Assembly (NCBI RefSeq): GCF_947493875.1
Contig: NZ_CANLSU010000013.1
Location: forward strand, 1-48,241
Length of the DNA stretch: 48,241 bases
DNA from: an uncultured Marinococcus sp.
Lineage (GTDB): Bacteria > Bacillota > Bacilli > Bacillales > Marinococcaceae
Reading direction: 5' to 3'
The notes beneath the pieces are model-generated. The model was not told where the DNA came from and ran no database searches. It saw only the letters and a list, made by a program, of their open reading frames with translations. Positions 34,303 to 43,115 of the stretch are shown here, piece after piece. The position numbers and the translations under genes are program-made. How positions within the stretch are numbered: position 1 is the stretch's first letter; each line of letters starts with the position of its first letter.

Positions 34303-35613
34303 TTATTCTTCTTTTGCTGAAAAACGCTGGAATACCGTATCCTTCTGCACCGGATAGCGCTCAAAGCCGCACAGATTATTGATGATGGTTTGATTTCTTA
34401 CGACGGATAAAGATAAGTTCGTCGCAGCTGTGCCGTGTGAGTGATCAATATTTGTGAGCATGTATATATGATTGTCACGCCCGTCTTTGAATTGAAGACG
34501 GTAATAATCATCAATCATATAATGGTCCGCGTCTTCCTTTTCCACGAGCTCCCCGTATTCCTGAATCCACTCCGGGACGCTCGGCTGAAAACCGGTGGCA
34601 AGCACGACTTTATCCGAAAAACAGCGGAACGTTTTATCCTCCTGCCATTGACGGAGCTTCAGCTGATAGCCCCCCTCCACTGACTGAATATCTGACAGCT
34701 CAGTGGCAGCCTGGAGAACAACGTTTGGATCTTCACGTTCGATAGAACGATGATAAAGAAGATCGTATATTTTTTCAAGCGTGGGCTGCTCAATGCCCTT
34801 TCTCGCATGGTCAAGCTCGGGCAGTGTTTCGAGCCTTGTTTTAATATCAAGTGAACGAAAATATTCGACAAAATCCGTGGAGAAAATTTCGCGGGCGACC
34901 TTCGCGTCCTCAGCCTGGAAAAACTGAGGGGAGCGGGTAAACCAATTGAGCTTATAATGAAAATGCTTCTGGTCCTGCAGAAGGTCATGGAAAATCTCTG
35001 CCGCACTCTGACCGGAGCCCACAACGGTAACTTCGTCTCCGCTCTTCAGCTCCTCTTTGCGAAAGGAATAATCGGCCGCATGATAAATGTCATCACTCTG
35101 CTGCCTTTCAATATTAGGAGGAAGCATCGGTGCTGCTCCTGTTCCTACCGCTACGTTTTTCGTATAAAAATATTCCTTTTCGCCACTGCCCGTATTTTCC
35201 GTCGTAATTCTGTAGCAGGAGGCCCCGTCCCAGCTGCTGTCAGCAACTTCAAGTACCTGCTGGCCGAACAGACAGTACGGAAGCTGGGCGGCTACCCATT
35301 TTCCATAGGAATCATATTCCCTTCTTGGAACCTTCAGCTGCTTGTTAAAAAAGAACTGAAACATGCGGTTATGCTTGTGCAAATAATTTAACAGCGTGAA
35401 ACGACTCGTCGGATCGGCAAAAGTCACCAAGTCAGCAAGAAACGAAGAATTCAGCACTGTGCCTTCAAGCAGCATTCCCGGATGCCAGGCAAATTCATCT
35501 TTTTCATCTAGAAACACGGCTTCTATATCGTTCACTGGTTCAAGCAGGGCGGCCATGCCAAGATTAAATGGCCCGAGTCCGATTCCCGCTATATCGTAAA
35601 GCTTATTTTCCAA
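34303..35613 (-). CDS. SidA/IucD/PvdA-family N-hydroxylating monooxygenase
   Basis: 436 residues. FAD motif GIGLGPFN (10-17), conserved NSSFLADLVTFADPTSRF (55-72), NADPH motif VVGSGQSAAE (197-206) and C-terminal ATGFQP define the lysine/ornithine N-hydroxylase family used in hydroxamate siderophore synthesis. Lysine versus ornithine is not decidable here. No siderophore synthetase, exporter or receptor gene is nearby. TTG at 35613 lies 6 bases after GAGGTG and is preferred over a TTG at 35649. RNase HI follows after 58 bases. Confidence 0.85.
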   Translation of the reverse strand: MENKLYDIAGIGLGPFNLGMAALLEPVNDIEAVFLDEKDEFAWHPGMLLEGTVLNSSFLADLVTFADPTSRFTLLNYLHKHNRMFQFFFNKQLKVPRREYDSYGKWVAAQLPYCLFGQQVLEVADSSWDGASCYRITTENTGSGEKEYFYTKNVAVGTGAAPMLPPNIERQQSDDIYHAADYSFRKEELKSGDEVTVVGSGQSAAEIFHDLLQDQKHFHYKLNWFTRSPQFFQAEDAKVAREIFSTDFVEYFRSLDIKTRLETLPELDHARKGIEQPTLEKIYDLLYHRSIEREDPNVVLQAATELSDIQSVEGGYQLKLRQWQEDKTFRCFSDKVVLATGFQPSVPEWIQEYGELVEKEDADHYMIDDYYRLQFKDGRDNHIYMLTNIDHSHGTAATNLSLSVVRNQTIINNLCGFERYPVQKDTVFQRFSAKEE

Positions 35614-35651
35614 CCTGATCACCTCAACATTAAGTAATTCCGGATTCAATC

Positions 35652-35679
35652 AAAAAGTCCAGCAATTCCGCTGGACTTT
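35652..35679 (-). terminator. Terminator of the TspO-like gene
   Basis: AAAGTCCAGC / GCTGGACTTT, 6-base loop, TTTTTG tail on the minus strand. It lies 108 bases downstream of the TspO-like stop and 38 upstream of the hydroxylase start. Between 35680 and 35787 nothing else is seen. Confidence 0.85.
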
Positions 35680-35787
35680 CATTTCGTATTGAAAGGCTGC
35701 CGGAAACCTTTGACTCTATACGAACTTCCAACTTTGTAATCAAGTTCTATTTTCCCTTCCTTTTTTGATGTTAATCACCTAATATGG

Positions 35788-36537
35788 TTACAAATAAGTG
35801 AATTTACGTTTCGGACGGAAAAACAGCTGGACAAACAGAACCAATGCAGCCGCTGCTGCTGTCCAGGCTACCAGATCCACTTCCTGCCAGCGCTGAACAA
35901 AAATACCGGCAAACGCCCAAATAAACACTAGCGTATATAAAATGTCACCCGTTTTTCGGTAAAATAAAATCACGGCAGCAGAAGCTGCGGCAATCGCAAG
36001 AGCAGTCCACCAGCTGCCGTCGATGATCCATCCGCGCACGCCATTCGCCGTTAGTACAACACCAATGTTTGTAATGGAAGCGACCGTAACCCAGCCAAAA
36101 TACACACTGATGGGCACCAGCAAAAGCCCGCGGCGGGGACTCGTTTTAATTTTCATATAGATAATCCCCAGACTGAGCCACAGTCCCAGAATACCCGCCA
36201 TCGTGCCGTAAAATATTTCATAATGAAATAAAAACAGCCATAACACGTTAAATATACAGGACAGAATAAATGTATAGCCGATACCGGCATATATGTGCTC
36301 CTCCGTCGGTTTTGCGAAAAAAGCACGCAGCACCCATAAAATCATCAGCAGATAAATAACTCCCCATATCGAAAAGACGTAGCCTGCCGGGGTGAATAAT
36401 ACATTGAGGCTGTCTGATATGCTGCCGGTAGTCTGGCCGTTTAACGGCAGGGCGTTGGCAAGCCCGTTTACAGCAATAACTACCGCCAGGGCAAAAGCAT
36501 TCAGAAGCTTAAGCTTCATAGAAGGAATGGAAAACAT
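35788..36537 (-). CDS. TspO/MBR-like tryptophan-rich membrane protein
   Basis: 249 residues with about seven hydrophobic segments and many Trp. FTPAGYVFSIWGVIYLLM (about 48-65) is the core TspO/MBR sequence. It is longer than classic five-helix TspO (about 160), placing it in the extended tryptophan-rich subgroup of Firmicutes. TspO proteins bind tetrapyrroles and respond to stress; the role of long forms is unknown. ATG at 36537 follows AAAGGTGG by 6 bases. Confidence 0.8.
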   Translation of the reverse strand: MFSIPSMKLKLLNAFALAVVIAVNGLANALPLNGQTTGSISDSLNVLFTPAGYVFSIWGVIYLLMILWVLRAFFAKPTEEHIYAGIGYTFILSCIFNVLWLFLFHYEIFYGTMAGILGLWLSLGIIYMKIKTSPRRGLLLVPISVYFGWVTVASITNIGVVLTANGVRGWIIDGSWWTALAIAAASAAVILFYRKTGDILYTLVFIWAFAGIFVQRWQEVDLVAWTAAAAALVLFVQLFFRPKRKFTYL

Positions 36538-36608
36538 AAACACCCACCTTTGATTAAAAGACCTGGCTGCAGCTTCTTCAGCTGCTTATATACTCTATGC
36601 TTATTTTA

Positions 36609-36643
36609 AAAAATCTTCCGGCCAATTTGACCGGAAGATTTTT
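36609..36643 (-). terminator. Aldo/keto reductase terminator
   Basis: AAATCTTCCGG / CCGGAAGATTT with a 9-base loop and T-runs, 11 bases past the stop. Confidence 0.88.
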
Positions 36644-36653
36644 GGATTTCTTT

Positions 36654-37472
36654 TTAGTTGATTTCTGCCGGTTTTGGTCCTTTACGGGCGCCTTTATCCA
36701 GACGGTTAATGGTCGCCATATCTTCATCCTCAAGCGTAAAGTCAAATACATCGATGTTGCTTTCAATGCGTTCCGGTGTCACTGATTTTGGAATGATGAT
36801 CGTATCATTCTGCAGGTGCCAGCGCAGAACGACCTGGGCAGGATTTTTCCCATGCTTTTCTGCAATGCTTTGAATGTGTTCATCATTCAGCACTTCTCCA
36901 CCCTGCATGATAGGGCTCCATGCTTCCACATAAATGTTTTTCCTTTTGCAGTAATCCTTTAATTCATTCTGAGCCAGGTAAGGGTGGCATTCCACCTGGT
37001 TTAATACCGGCTTCACTGTGCATTCGTTTAAAATTCTTTCCAGGTGCTCCACTTCAAAGTTACTTACGCCGATAGCCTTTACCTTGCCATCTTCGTGAAG
37101 CTTTTCAAGCGCCTGGTACGTTTCTACATAATCGTCATTTGCCGGCGTTGGCCAGTGAATCAGATATAAATCCACATAATCGAGTCCCAGGCGTTCCAGG
37201 CTGGCGTCAAATGCCTTCAGTGTGTTTTCGTAGCCGTGATCAGAGTTCCATACCTTTGTCGTAATAAAGAGCTCTTCTCTTGGAATCCCGCTTGCTTTAA
37301 TCGCGCGGCCGACTCCTTCTTCATTTTTGTAGATCATTGCCGTATCGATTGAACGATAGCCGGATTTCAGTGCATGAGCGACAGCCCGTTCAGCTTCATC
37401 ATCACTTACCTGAAAAACACCAAAGCCAAGCTGAGGCATTTGCAGCTGATTGTTTAAAGTTACGTAATCCAT
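36654..37472 (-). CDS. Aldo/keto reductase (YvgN/YtbE-like)
   Basis: 272-residue NADPH-dependent TIM-barrel reductase. Catalytic tetrad D43, Y48, K73, H106 is complete; LGFGVFQV, AIGVSNF and the NADPH-binding IPKSVTPERIESN are conserved. Homologues reduce glyoxal, methylglyoxal and other aldehydes. AGAAAGAAGG lies before the ATG. A sigma-B-type promoter is present upstream, suggesting general-stress control. Confidence 0.92.
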   Translation of the reverse strand: MDYVTLNNQLQMPQLGFGVFQVSDDEAERAVAHALKSGYRSIDTAMIYKNEEGVGRAIKASGIPREELFITTKVWNSDHGYENTLKAFDASLERLGLDYVDLYLIHWPTPANDDYVETYQALEKLHEDGKVKAIGVSNFEVEHLERILNECTVKPVLNQVECHPYLAQNELKDYCKRKNIYVEAWSPIMQGGEVLNDEHIQSIAEKHGKNPAQVVLRWHLQNDTIIIPKSVTPERIESNIDVFDFTLEDEDMATINRLDKGARKGPKPAEIN

Positions 37473-37514
37473 TGTTGTATACCTTCTTTCTGTAAATGCT
37501 GTGACTATTACTGT

Positions 37515-37539
37515 ATACCCGCTGCTTTTAAAATTACAC
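37515..37539 (-). promoter_or_regulatory. Sigma-B-type promoter of the aldo/keto reductase
   Basis: GTGTAA (37534-37539), 13-base spacer, GGGTAT (37515-37520) on the minus strand: 5 of 6 and 6 of 6 to the sigma-B consensus. The preceding bases extend the -35 to GGTGTAA. About 40 bases before the ATG. Confidence 0.65.
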
Positions 37540-37548
37540 CTGCAGGAT

Positions 37549-38004
37549 TCACCGTTTTTTTACAAGACGCTGGAGATACTGCTTCCATTCCTTTACGCTT
37601 GCCGGCTTATTGCTGCCGCTTGAAATGGAGATCTGCACCCCGTCCTCCATAAACGAAGCCGGAAAAGCTACATTGCCGATTGAAGGATTATCGGCACCGT
37701 TTACCAGCTGCCAGGGATGCTTATGCCTCGCAATCATTTGCTGGGCTGCCTTGTCCCCGGAAGCGGAAACAATCAGCCAGGCGTTATCCAGATCCTCCGG
37801 TTCGACCGTTTTTTGCTTCCAGCCCACCTTCTTTTCTTCCCACAGCTTTTTCAGCCCGGAAGAAAGCTCCGGGGCCACAATTGTAACGAGAGCTTCCGCC
37901 TTTAACAGCTTCCCGGCTTTGCGTTCTGCCACGCTACCGCCACCGATGATTACGGCTTTTGTTTTGTGCATACTCACAGCTAACGGAAGAAGAAAGTCAG
38001 ACAT
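37549..38004 (-). CDS. sirC: Precorrin-2 dehydrogenase SirC (YlnF)
   Basis: NAD-dependent oxidation of precorrin-2 to sirohydrochlorin. 151 residues; Rossmann motif VIIGGGSVAERK (about 18-29), the GNVAFPASF segment, and ISISSGSNKPA near the C-terminus. It lacks the C-terminal SUMT and ferrochelatase parts of CysG and is a little shorter than B. subtilis YlnF. The chosen ATG at 38004 overlaps the sirB stop by 8 bases; translational coupling is likely because the ribosome site is weak. Confidence 0.9.
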   Translation of the reverse strand: MSDFLLPLAVSMHKTKAVIIGGGSVAERKAGKLLKAEALVTIVAPELSSGLKKLWEEKKVGWKQKTVEPEDLDNAWLIVSASGDKAAQQMIARHKHPWQLVNGADNPSIGNVAFPASFMEDGVQISISSGSNKPASVKEWKQYLQRLVKKR

Positions 38005-38749
38005 GAATGCCTGCGTCTTTCTCAAGCGTTTCAGCGACACGGGATTCAAGCACCGGGAGCAGCCGCTCGTCAAAGCCTAAAAAGTCGCACCTCGTAAAAT
38101 GTCCGGGTTTAGCCTGATTATAATGGGCTGCTGCTTCGTCCATTTCTTTTATGAGCAGGCCGACAAACATTAAATAGGGGAGAATGTACACGGGGCGTGT
38201 GCCTTCAGCCAGCTCTTTCATTTTCTCCTGAAAACCCGGCTCGGCGGCGGCAAGGAAAGCTGTTTCCACCCTTGAGCGGCCGGTATGCTTCTCAAGCTCC
38301 CCGGCAATACGGTAAAAGTCTTCGATGGCTCCGGGATCCTTCGCCCCTCTGCCTACAAACAGGACGACTGCTTCTTCCTCCGGAACCCAGCCCTTTACAC
38401 GGAGACGGTCCAGAAGAAGATCGTTAATACGGTCATGAACACCAAAAGGGTCACCATACTGAATAGTTACTTCAGGGTGCATTTGCTGTACCTTTTCGAG
38501 CTCTTCCGGGATATCCTTTTTAATATGACCAGCCGAAAGCAAAAGCACAGGCACAACTGCCAGGGTATCGGCGCCATTTTCAATGCACTCCACAGCACTT
38601 GTTACGATATCCGGCTCTGCCAATTCCAGAAAGCAGGTCTTCTGCTCGTATTCCGGGAAAGCGGCTCCCGCTTTTTTTGTAAAAGCTTTTACCTGTTCAT
38701 TACCTTCAGGGACTCTCGTTCCGTGTCCAACAAACAAAATAGCCTTCAT
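37997..38749 (-). CDS. sirB: Sirohydrochlorin ferrochelatase SirB (YlnE, CbiX family)
   Basis: Inserts Fe2+ into sirohydrochlorin to give siroheme. 250 residues, two CbiX-like halves; metal-binding H9 (VGHGTR), E42 and H75 (LLSAGHIKKDIP) in the N-terminal half are conserved. Two adjacent ATGs; the second is 7 bases after AGGAGG. Middle gene of sumT-sirB-sirC. Confidence 0.92.
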   Translation of the reverse strand: MKAILFVGHGTRVPEGNEQVKAFTKKAGAAFPEYEQKTCFLELAEPDIVTSAVECIENGADTLAVVPVLLLSAGHIKKDIPEELEKVQQMHPEVTIQYGDPFGVHDRINDLLLDRLRVKGWVPEEEAVVLFVGRGAKDPGAIEDFYRIAGELEKHTGRSRVETAFLAAAEPGFQEKMKELAEGTRPVYILPYLMFVGLLIKEMDEAAAHYNQAKPGHFTRCDFLGFDERLLPVLESRVAETLEKDAGIHV

Positions 38750-38761
38750 CATGGTTCCTCC

Positions 38762-40219
38762 TTAAAGAATAGGGCTGAAGCATTTTTGAATAGAGGCGGT
38801 GACCGCCTGCGCTGAAGCCCCTGCTGTCATATCCACATGGATTCCGTGTTTTTCAGCTTGTTCCTTCGTGCGTTCACCAATGCATACCACCGTTTTTTGT
38901 GACCACCATCGTCCAGCGTCTCCATTATACAGGTGGTTTATTTTTTCCACCGCAGTCGTGACAGCTTTTCTACATGGGAAAATCACTGTGTTGATGGAGT
39001 CATCCACCAACAGCCGCTCAAGTGTATGATCTGAAGAAGCGGCACTCTTTAACACATGCCCAATATCACTGCTGCCCTGAGGAGCGATCTCTTCTATCCA
39101 TGCCTCACTTCCAATGACGTGAACATTCCCAGCAGATTTCCATTCCTCTTTTGGACGAAATTCGGGAAGGATACCGTAATCCTTCCATTTTTCTTCCGCC
39201 CGGCGGGTTGCAGCTGTAAGAAGGCAGTTCACCTGTCTCAGATCCAGACGCCATTTCTTCAGCTGAGCTATAAACGCTTCAACGTCACTGGCTGTTTCAA
39301 ATATAATTTCATCATAGGGAAGATCCTTTTGCAGGTTGGTAAACTCCGGCAGTGTTTCTTCCCATACAGGCCCTTCATACACCTCTGCGCCCTGACTTTT
39401 CCATTCGCTGCTCCATTTGCCTGCCCCCGGTGTTGTACGCACGTGCCACATGTATCGGCCAAACAACGGGAGCTCTTCAAACCAGGTCGAGACCGGCCCT
39501 GCCTTAACAACATTGCCGACCAGCGTAATCGAAGGATTTTCAATCGCATGCTTTTGCACAATATCATTGATATCTGCAAGGGTGCCCTTCACCGTCCGCT
39601 GCTTTGAATAAGTGCCCCACTCAACTACCATCACAGCCGTATCCTCAGGCTTCCCCGCTTCTATGAGGCGTTTCGTAATAAAGGGAAGGTTTTTGACTCC
39701 CATGTAAAAGGCGACCGTATCAATGCTTTTGGCAAGCGGCTCCCAATCCAGATCCGGCTCTCCTGTTTCCTTCTTCGTATGGGCCGTGATCGCTGCGAAG
39801 CTTCCCGAATAATCCCGGTGAGTCACAGGTACGCCGGCATAAAGCGGGGCAGCTATACCGGATGTGATTCCGGGGACGATTTCGTAGTCAATATCGTTTT
39901 CCTCCATCACGGCTGCTTCTTCCCCTACTCTTCCAAATACGCCGGGGTCACCGCCCTTAAGGCGCACTACTTTTTTTCCTTCCCGGCTTTTTTCCACCAT
40001 CATTTTCTGGATCACTTCCTGCCGCAGAATATGCTTTTGCGGCAGCTTTCCACAGTATATACGTTCCGCTTCAATCGGAGCCTGTTCCAGAAGAAGCGGG
40101 TTGACCAGCCTGTCATAAAAGATGACATCCGCCTGGCGGATGCATTCTGCTCCGCGCACGGTCAGAAGGCCTTCATTTCCGGGCCCTGCTCCTACTAAAT
40201 AAACTTTCCCATCTGCCAC
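38762..40219 (-). CDS. Uroporphyrinogen-III C-methyltransferase fused to a uroporphyrinogen-III synthase-like domain
   Basis: 485 residues. N-terminal SUMT (about 1-245): VGAGPGNEGLLT (9-20), RLKGGDPGVFGR (86-97), VPGITS (115-120). C-terminal half (about 250-485) has the two-lobed HemD-like pattern (KSQGAEVYEGP, VCIGERTKEQAEKHGI) but is divergent, so catalytic competence is uncertain. SUMT makes precorrin-2 for siroheme. B. subtilis YlnD has only the SUMT part. GTG start 6 bases after GGAGG. Confidence 0.88.
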   Translation of the reverse strand: MADGKVYLVGAGPGNEGLLTVRGAECIRQADVIFYDRLVNPLLLEQAPIEAERIYCGKLPQKHILRQEVIQKMMVEKSREGKKVVRLKGGDPGVFGRVGEEAAVMEENDIDYEIVPGITSGIAAPLYAGVPVTHRDYSGSFAAITAHTKKETGEPDLDWEPLAKSIDTVAFYMGVKNLPFITKRLIEAGKPEDTAVMVVEWGTYSKQRTVKGTLADINDIVQKHAIENPSITLVGNVVKAGPVSTWFEELPLFGRYMWHVRTTPGAGKWSSEWKSQGAEVYEGPVWEETLPEFTNLQKDLPYDEIIFETASDVEAFIAQLKKWRLDLRQVNCLLTAATRRAEEKWKDYGILPEFRPKEEWKSAGNVHVIGSEAWIEEIAPQGSSDIGHVLKSAASSDHTLERLLVDDSINTVIFPCRKAVTTAVEKINHLYNGDAGRWWSQKTVVCIGERTKEQAEKHGIHVDMTAGASAQAVTASIQKCFSPIL

Positions 40220-40250
40220 CCAACTCCTCCTTTCCCTCTATCAAATGGTA

Positions 40251-40281
40251 AAAAAGGACACGGCTTAACAGCCCGCGTCCT
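40251..40281 (-). terminator. Terminator between cysC and the SUMT-HemD gene
   Basis: AGGAC-CGG / CCG-GTCCT stem followed by TTTTTT on the minus strand, 15 bases past the cysC stop and 32 before the SUMT gene. It splits the cluster into two parts, with partial read-through or a separate promoter. Confidence 0.8.
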
Positions 40282-40295
40282 CTACGTATCTTGCT

Positions 40296-40907
40296 TTATT
40301 GTTCTTCGATATAATTCCAGTTCACTAAAGCGTCCACTACTTCCTGGGCGGATTCTTCAATGGATTTTTGTTCGGTATTTACCGTAAGCTCCGGGTTTTC
40401 CGGTTCTTCATAGGGCGCGTTGATCCCGGTAAAGGAAGGGATTTCTCCGGAGCGCGCTTTTTTATACAAGCCCTTTGGGTCCCGTTCTTCACAGGCTTCG
40501 AGGCTCGCCTCTACATATACTTCGATAAATTCTCCATCCGGGAGCAGTTCACGCACCTGGTGGCGGTCCTCCCGGTACGGGGAAATAAAAGCGGTGCTGA
40601 CAATCTGTCCGCTGTCAACGAACAGCTTTGCCACTTCTCCGATGCGGCGGATGTTTTCTGTCCGGTCCTCCGGGGAAAAGCCAAGATCCTTATTCAGACC
40701 GTGACGTACATTGTCTCCATCGAGCACATAAGTATGGCTCCCGCGTTCAAAAAGCTTCCGGGAGACGGCGTTTGCAAGCGTGGATTTACCGGACCCGGAA
40801 AGACCGGTAAACCAGAGCACAAAGCTTTGATGCTTATTTTTTTCCTGACGTTCTTCTTTGGATACCGAGGCGTCGTGCCAGACGATATCTGTGGATTTAG
40901 ACCCCAT
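40296..40907 (-). CDS. cysC: Adenylyl-sulfate kinase CysC
   Basis: Phosphorylates APS to PAPS. 203 residues; P-loop GLSGSGKST (35-43), [10 protein letters not shown] (68-77), FISPYREDR (about 107-115) with the phosphorylated-Ser position, and [18 protein letters not shown] 6 bases before the ATG. It follows sat by 17 bases. Because the CysH here is APS-type, CysC may serve PAPS supply for sulfation rather than reduction. Confidence 0.95.
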   Translation of the reverse strand: MGSKSTDIVWHDASVSKEERQEKNKHQSFVLWFTGLSGSGKSTLANAVSRKLFERGSHTYVLDGDNVRHGLNKDLGFSPEDRTENIRRIGEVAKLFVDSGQIVSTAFISPYREDRHQVRELLPDGEFIEVYVEASLEACEERDPKGLYKKARSGEIPSFTGINAPYEEPENPELTVNTEQKSIEESAQEVVDALVNWNYIEEQ

Positions 40908-40924
40908 CGTTTTCCTCCTGTCGT

Positions 40925-42073
40925 TTATGAATTGGAAGTCTGGCGCTGCATGCCGCGGATCAATACTTCCACGACCTCCGGACGGCTGAACTCTTTTGGA
41001 GGCATTTCGCCGTTGGTCAGCATGGCACGCACTTTCGTACCGGAAAGAATGACATGGTCAGCTTTGTCGTGTGGGCACGTTTTCGCTGTCGCCATGTTTT
41101 CACATTTCAGGCAGTAAAAGGAATGCTCAAAGAAGCGCAGCTGAATGCCAAGTTCCTCAAACGTAAACTCGGAGAAAATTTCCTGGGCATCATACGTTCC
41201 GTAATAGTCACCGACACCCGCATGGTCACGGCCGACAATAAAGTGGGTGCAGCCGTAATTTTTACGTACCATGGCATGAAATATTGCTTCCCGGGGCCCG
41301 GCGTAACGCATAGCAGCAGGAAATACCGCTAAAAATGTCCGGTTTTCAGGATAGTATTCGTCGAGGATGGTCTCATAGCTTTCCATGCGCACATCGGCAG
41401 GAATATCATCTGATTTTGTTGCCCCGACAAGCGGGTTTAAAAACAGGCCGTCCACGGTTTCAAGTGCTGCCTTCTGAATATATTCGTGTGCCCGGTGGAC
41501 AGGATTTCTCGTTTGAAAGCCTACCACCGTATTCCAGCCACGGCTTTCAAAGGCACTGCGTGTTTCTTCCGGATCCAGATAATAGTTTTCAAACTGCTCA
41601 TGGCTGATTTCTTTTACCAGCGTAATTTTGCCGGAAGCATACGTATCCGGACGATCATACATTTTCTTTACGCCGGGGTGGGCTTCTTCTTCGGTGCGGT
41701 ATACTTCTCTTGCTTCCCGCTTCTTATCCGGAGCATAGAATCCTTCAAGTTCAATCGTACCGTACGTTTCTCCGTCAAAAACCAGGCGGGCTTCCTCTCC
41801 TGCTTTCAATTCCTCTGCTTTTTCCTTTGTGACCGGCAGGGTAATCGGAATGCTCCAGACCGTTCCATTCGAAAGGCGCATCGAAGAAACCACTGAGTTG
41901 TAGTCCTCTTCGCTCATGAAGCCTTCAAGCGGGCTGAACGCGCCGTTGGAGAGCAGCTCGAGGTCGGATAAAGCTACCTCATCAAGCTCAATTTGTTTTT
42001 GAATGGATGAAACGTCTTTGGTTAAATCCTTACGATTTACTAATTTTCCACCGTGTGGAGTACTTAAAGCCAT
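40925..42073 (-). CDS. sat: Sulfate adenylyltransferase (ATP sulfurylase)
   Basis: Activates sulfate with ATP to APS. 382 residues, the same length as B. subtilis Sat. ATP-sulfurylase motifs [11 protein letters not shown] (about 187-197 from this start), [11 protein letters not shown] and FIVGRDHAG, plus a [15 protein letters not shown] zinc-ligand segment. The first ATG (42079) is too close to GAAGGGA; the ATG two codons later is correctly spaced and starts MALSTPHGG. Gene order cysH-sat-cysC. Confidence 0.95.
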   Translation of the reverse strand: MALSTPHGGKLVNRKDLTKDVSSIQKQIELDEVALSDLELLSNGAFSPLEGFMSEEDYNSVVSSMRLSNGTVWSIPITLPVTKEKAEELKAGEEARLVFDGETYGTIELEGFYAPDKKREAREVYRTEEEAHPGVKKMYDRPDTYASGKITLVKEISHEQFENYYLDPEETRSAFESRGWNTVVGFQTRNPVHRAHEYIQKAALETVDGLFLNPLVGATKSDDIPADVRMESYETILDEYYPENRTFLAVFPAAMRYAGPREAIFHAMVRKNYGCTHFIVGRDHAGVGDYYGTYDAQEIFSEFTFEELGIQLRFFEHSFYCLKCENMATAKTCPHDKADHVILSGTKVRAMLTNGEMPPKEFSRPEVVEVLIRGMQRQTSNS

Positions 42074-42102
42074 GATCATCGTCCCTTCTTCATCTTAATT
42101 CA

Positions 42103-42810
42103 TCAGCGGTGCAGGCCGCATTCTGTTTTTCCGCTTCCTGTCCACCGGCCACTGCGGAGATCGTCGCCTTCGAGCACTTTCGCCGTGCACTGTACACAGC
42201 CGATACTTGGATAGTTCTGCTCATGCAGCTCATTGTAAGGAAGGCTGTTGTCTTCGATATAGGCCCAGATATCATCCCACGTCCAGTGGATCAAAGGACA
42301 GATTTTAATCGATTCAAACCGTTTATCCTCGTTTACAAACTGCGTGTTGCGGCGGGTCAGCGACTGCGATCTGCGCAGGCCGGACATCCAGGCGCCGTAT
42401 TGGCTTAATTCATTTTCGAGTGGCTGCAGCTTCCGAATACCGCAGCAGCGGTCCGGATCTGTTTCCCAGAGTCTTTCGCCTTCCTGGGCTGCCTGCTGTT
42501 TAGGAGACAGTTCCGGCTTCAGCATTTTAATGTTTAACTCCGGATACTTTTCACGAACTGCATCAATTACATCATACGTTTCTTTAAAATGAAACTGGGT
42601 GTCAAGAAAAGCAATGGTTGCATCTGGTTTCACCTGGCTGATTAAATCAATCAATACAATTCCTTCAGCTCCAAAACTGCATGCATACACTAAATCATCG
42701 CCGTATTCGCCGTAGGCCCAGCGGATAACTTCAAGCGCGCTTTGTCCTTCCAGCACTTCGTTATTCACTTGCTCCAGTTCATTTGTCTGCAGGGAATCGT
42801 ATACTATCAT
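42103..42810 (-). CDS. cysH: APS reductase (CysH, iron-sulfur type)
   Basis: Reduces activated sulfate to sulfite with thioredoxin. 235 residues; the C122-C123 pair and C205-X2-C208 are the [4Fe-4S] ligands that mark APS-reducing (plant/Bacillus-type) CysH, and C231 in KTECGLH is the catalytic Cys. The frame opens at 42852; the ATG at 42810 is preceded by a GGGATGG purine stretch and begins the conserved MIVYDSL. Lead gene of the sulfate cluster. Confidence 0.93.
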   Translation of the reverse strand: MIVYDSLQTNELEQVNNEVLEGQSALEVIRWAYGEYGDDLVYACSFGAEGIVLIDLISQVKPDATIAFLDTQFHFKETYDVIDAVREKYPELNIKMLKPELSPKQQAAQEGERLWETDPDRCCGIRKLQPLENELSQYGAWMSGLRRSQSLTRRNTQFVNEDKRFESIKICPLIHWTWDDIWAYIEDNSLPYNELHEQNYPSIGCVQCTAKVLEGDDLRSGRWTGSGKTECGLHR

Positions 42811-42924
42811 GCGCTTCCATCCCTTTCCCTTTAATATTGTACCTGTTTCCATAAAAAATGAAAATCTTATTTTAAAGGCCTTGAAATCCTTAGTAAGTTT
42901 ATCAGGTTTATTAGCTTATAGTAT

Positions 42925-42953
42925 ATTTTAGTGGGTACATTTTGCAAAGTCAA
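42925..42953 (-). promoter_or_regulatory. cysH operon promoter
   Basis: TTGACT (42948-42953), 17-base spacer, TAAAAT (42925-42930) on the minus strand, giving a leader of about 105 bases. The leader contains the palindrome AAGGCCTT near 42868 but no S-box consensus. On the other strand CTTTCA-N17-TAATAT (43027-43055) may drive the lipoate ligase gene. Nothing else is seen in 42811-43115. Confidence 0.65.
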
Positions 42954-43115
42954 CAATACAAATCGTTTAACTAGGGATTATTTCCGCGGGAATACTTTCC
43001 GATTTTCTTTTTCCTGTCAGCATTAGCTTTCACATCAGTATTTATGGCATAATATAAAAGGAACTTTCTTTCAAAATCAACATTGGTTCAACGCACAATT
43101 TTTAGGAGGCTACAA

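Noticed and set aside
42811-43115. S-box (SAM) riboswitch before cysH
   Set aside because: B. subtilis cysH has an S-box leader, so I looked for the conserved core and a terminator. Neither is present; only a plain promoter and an AT-rich leader are seen.
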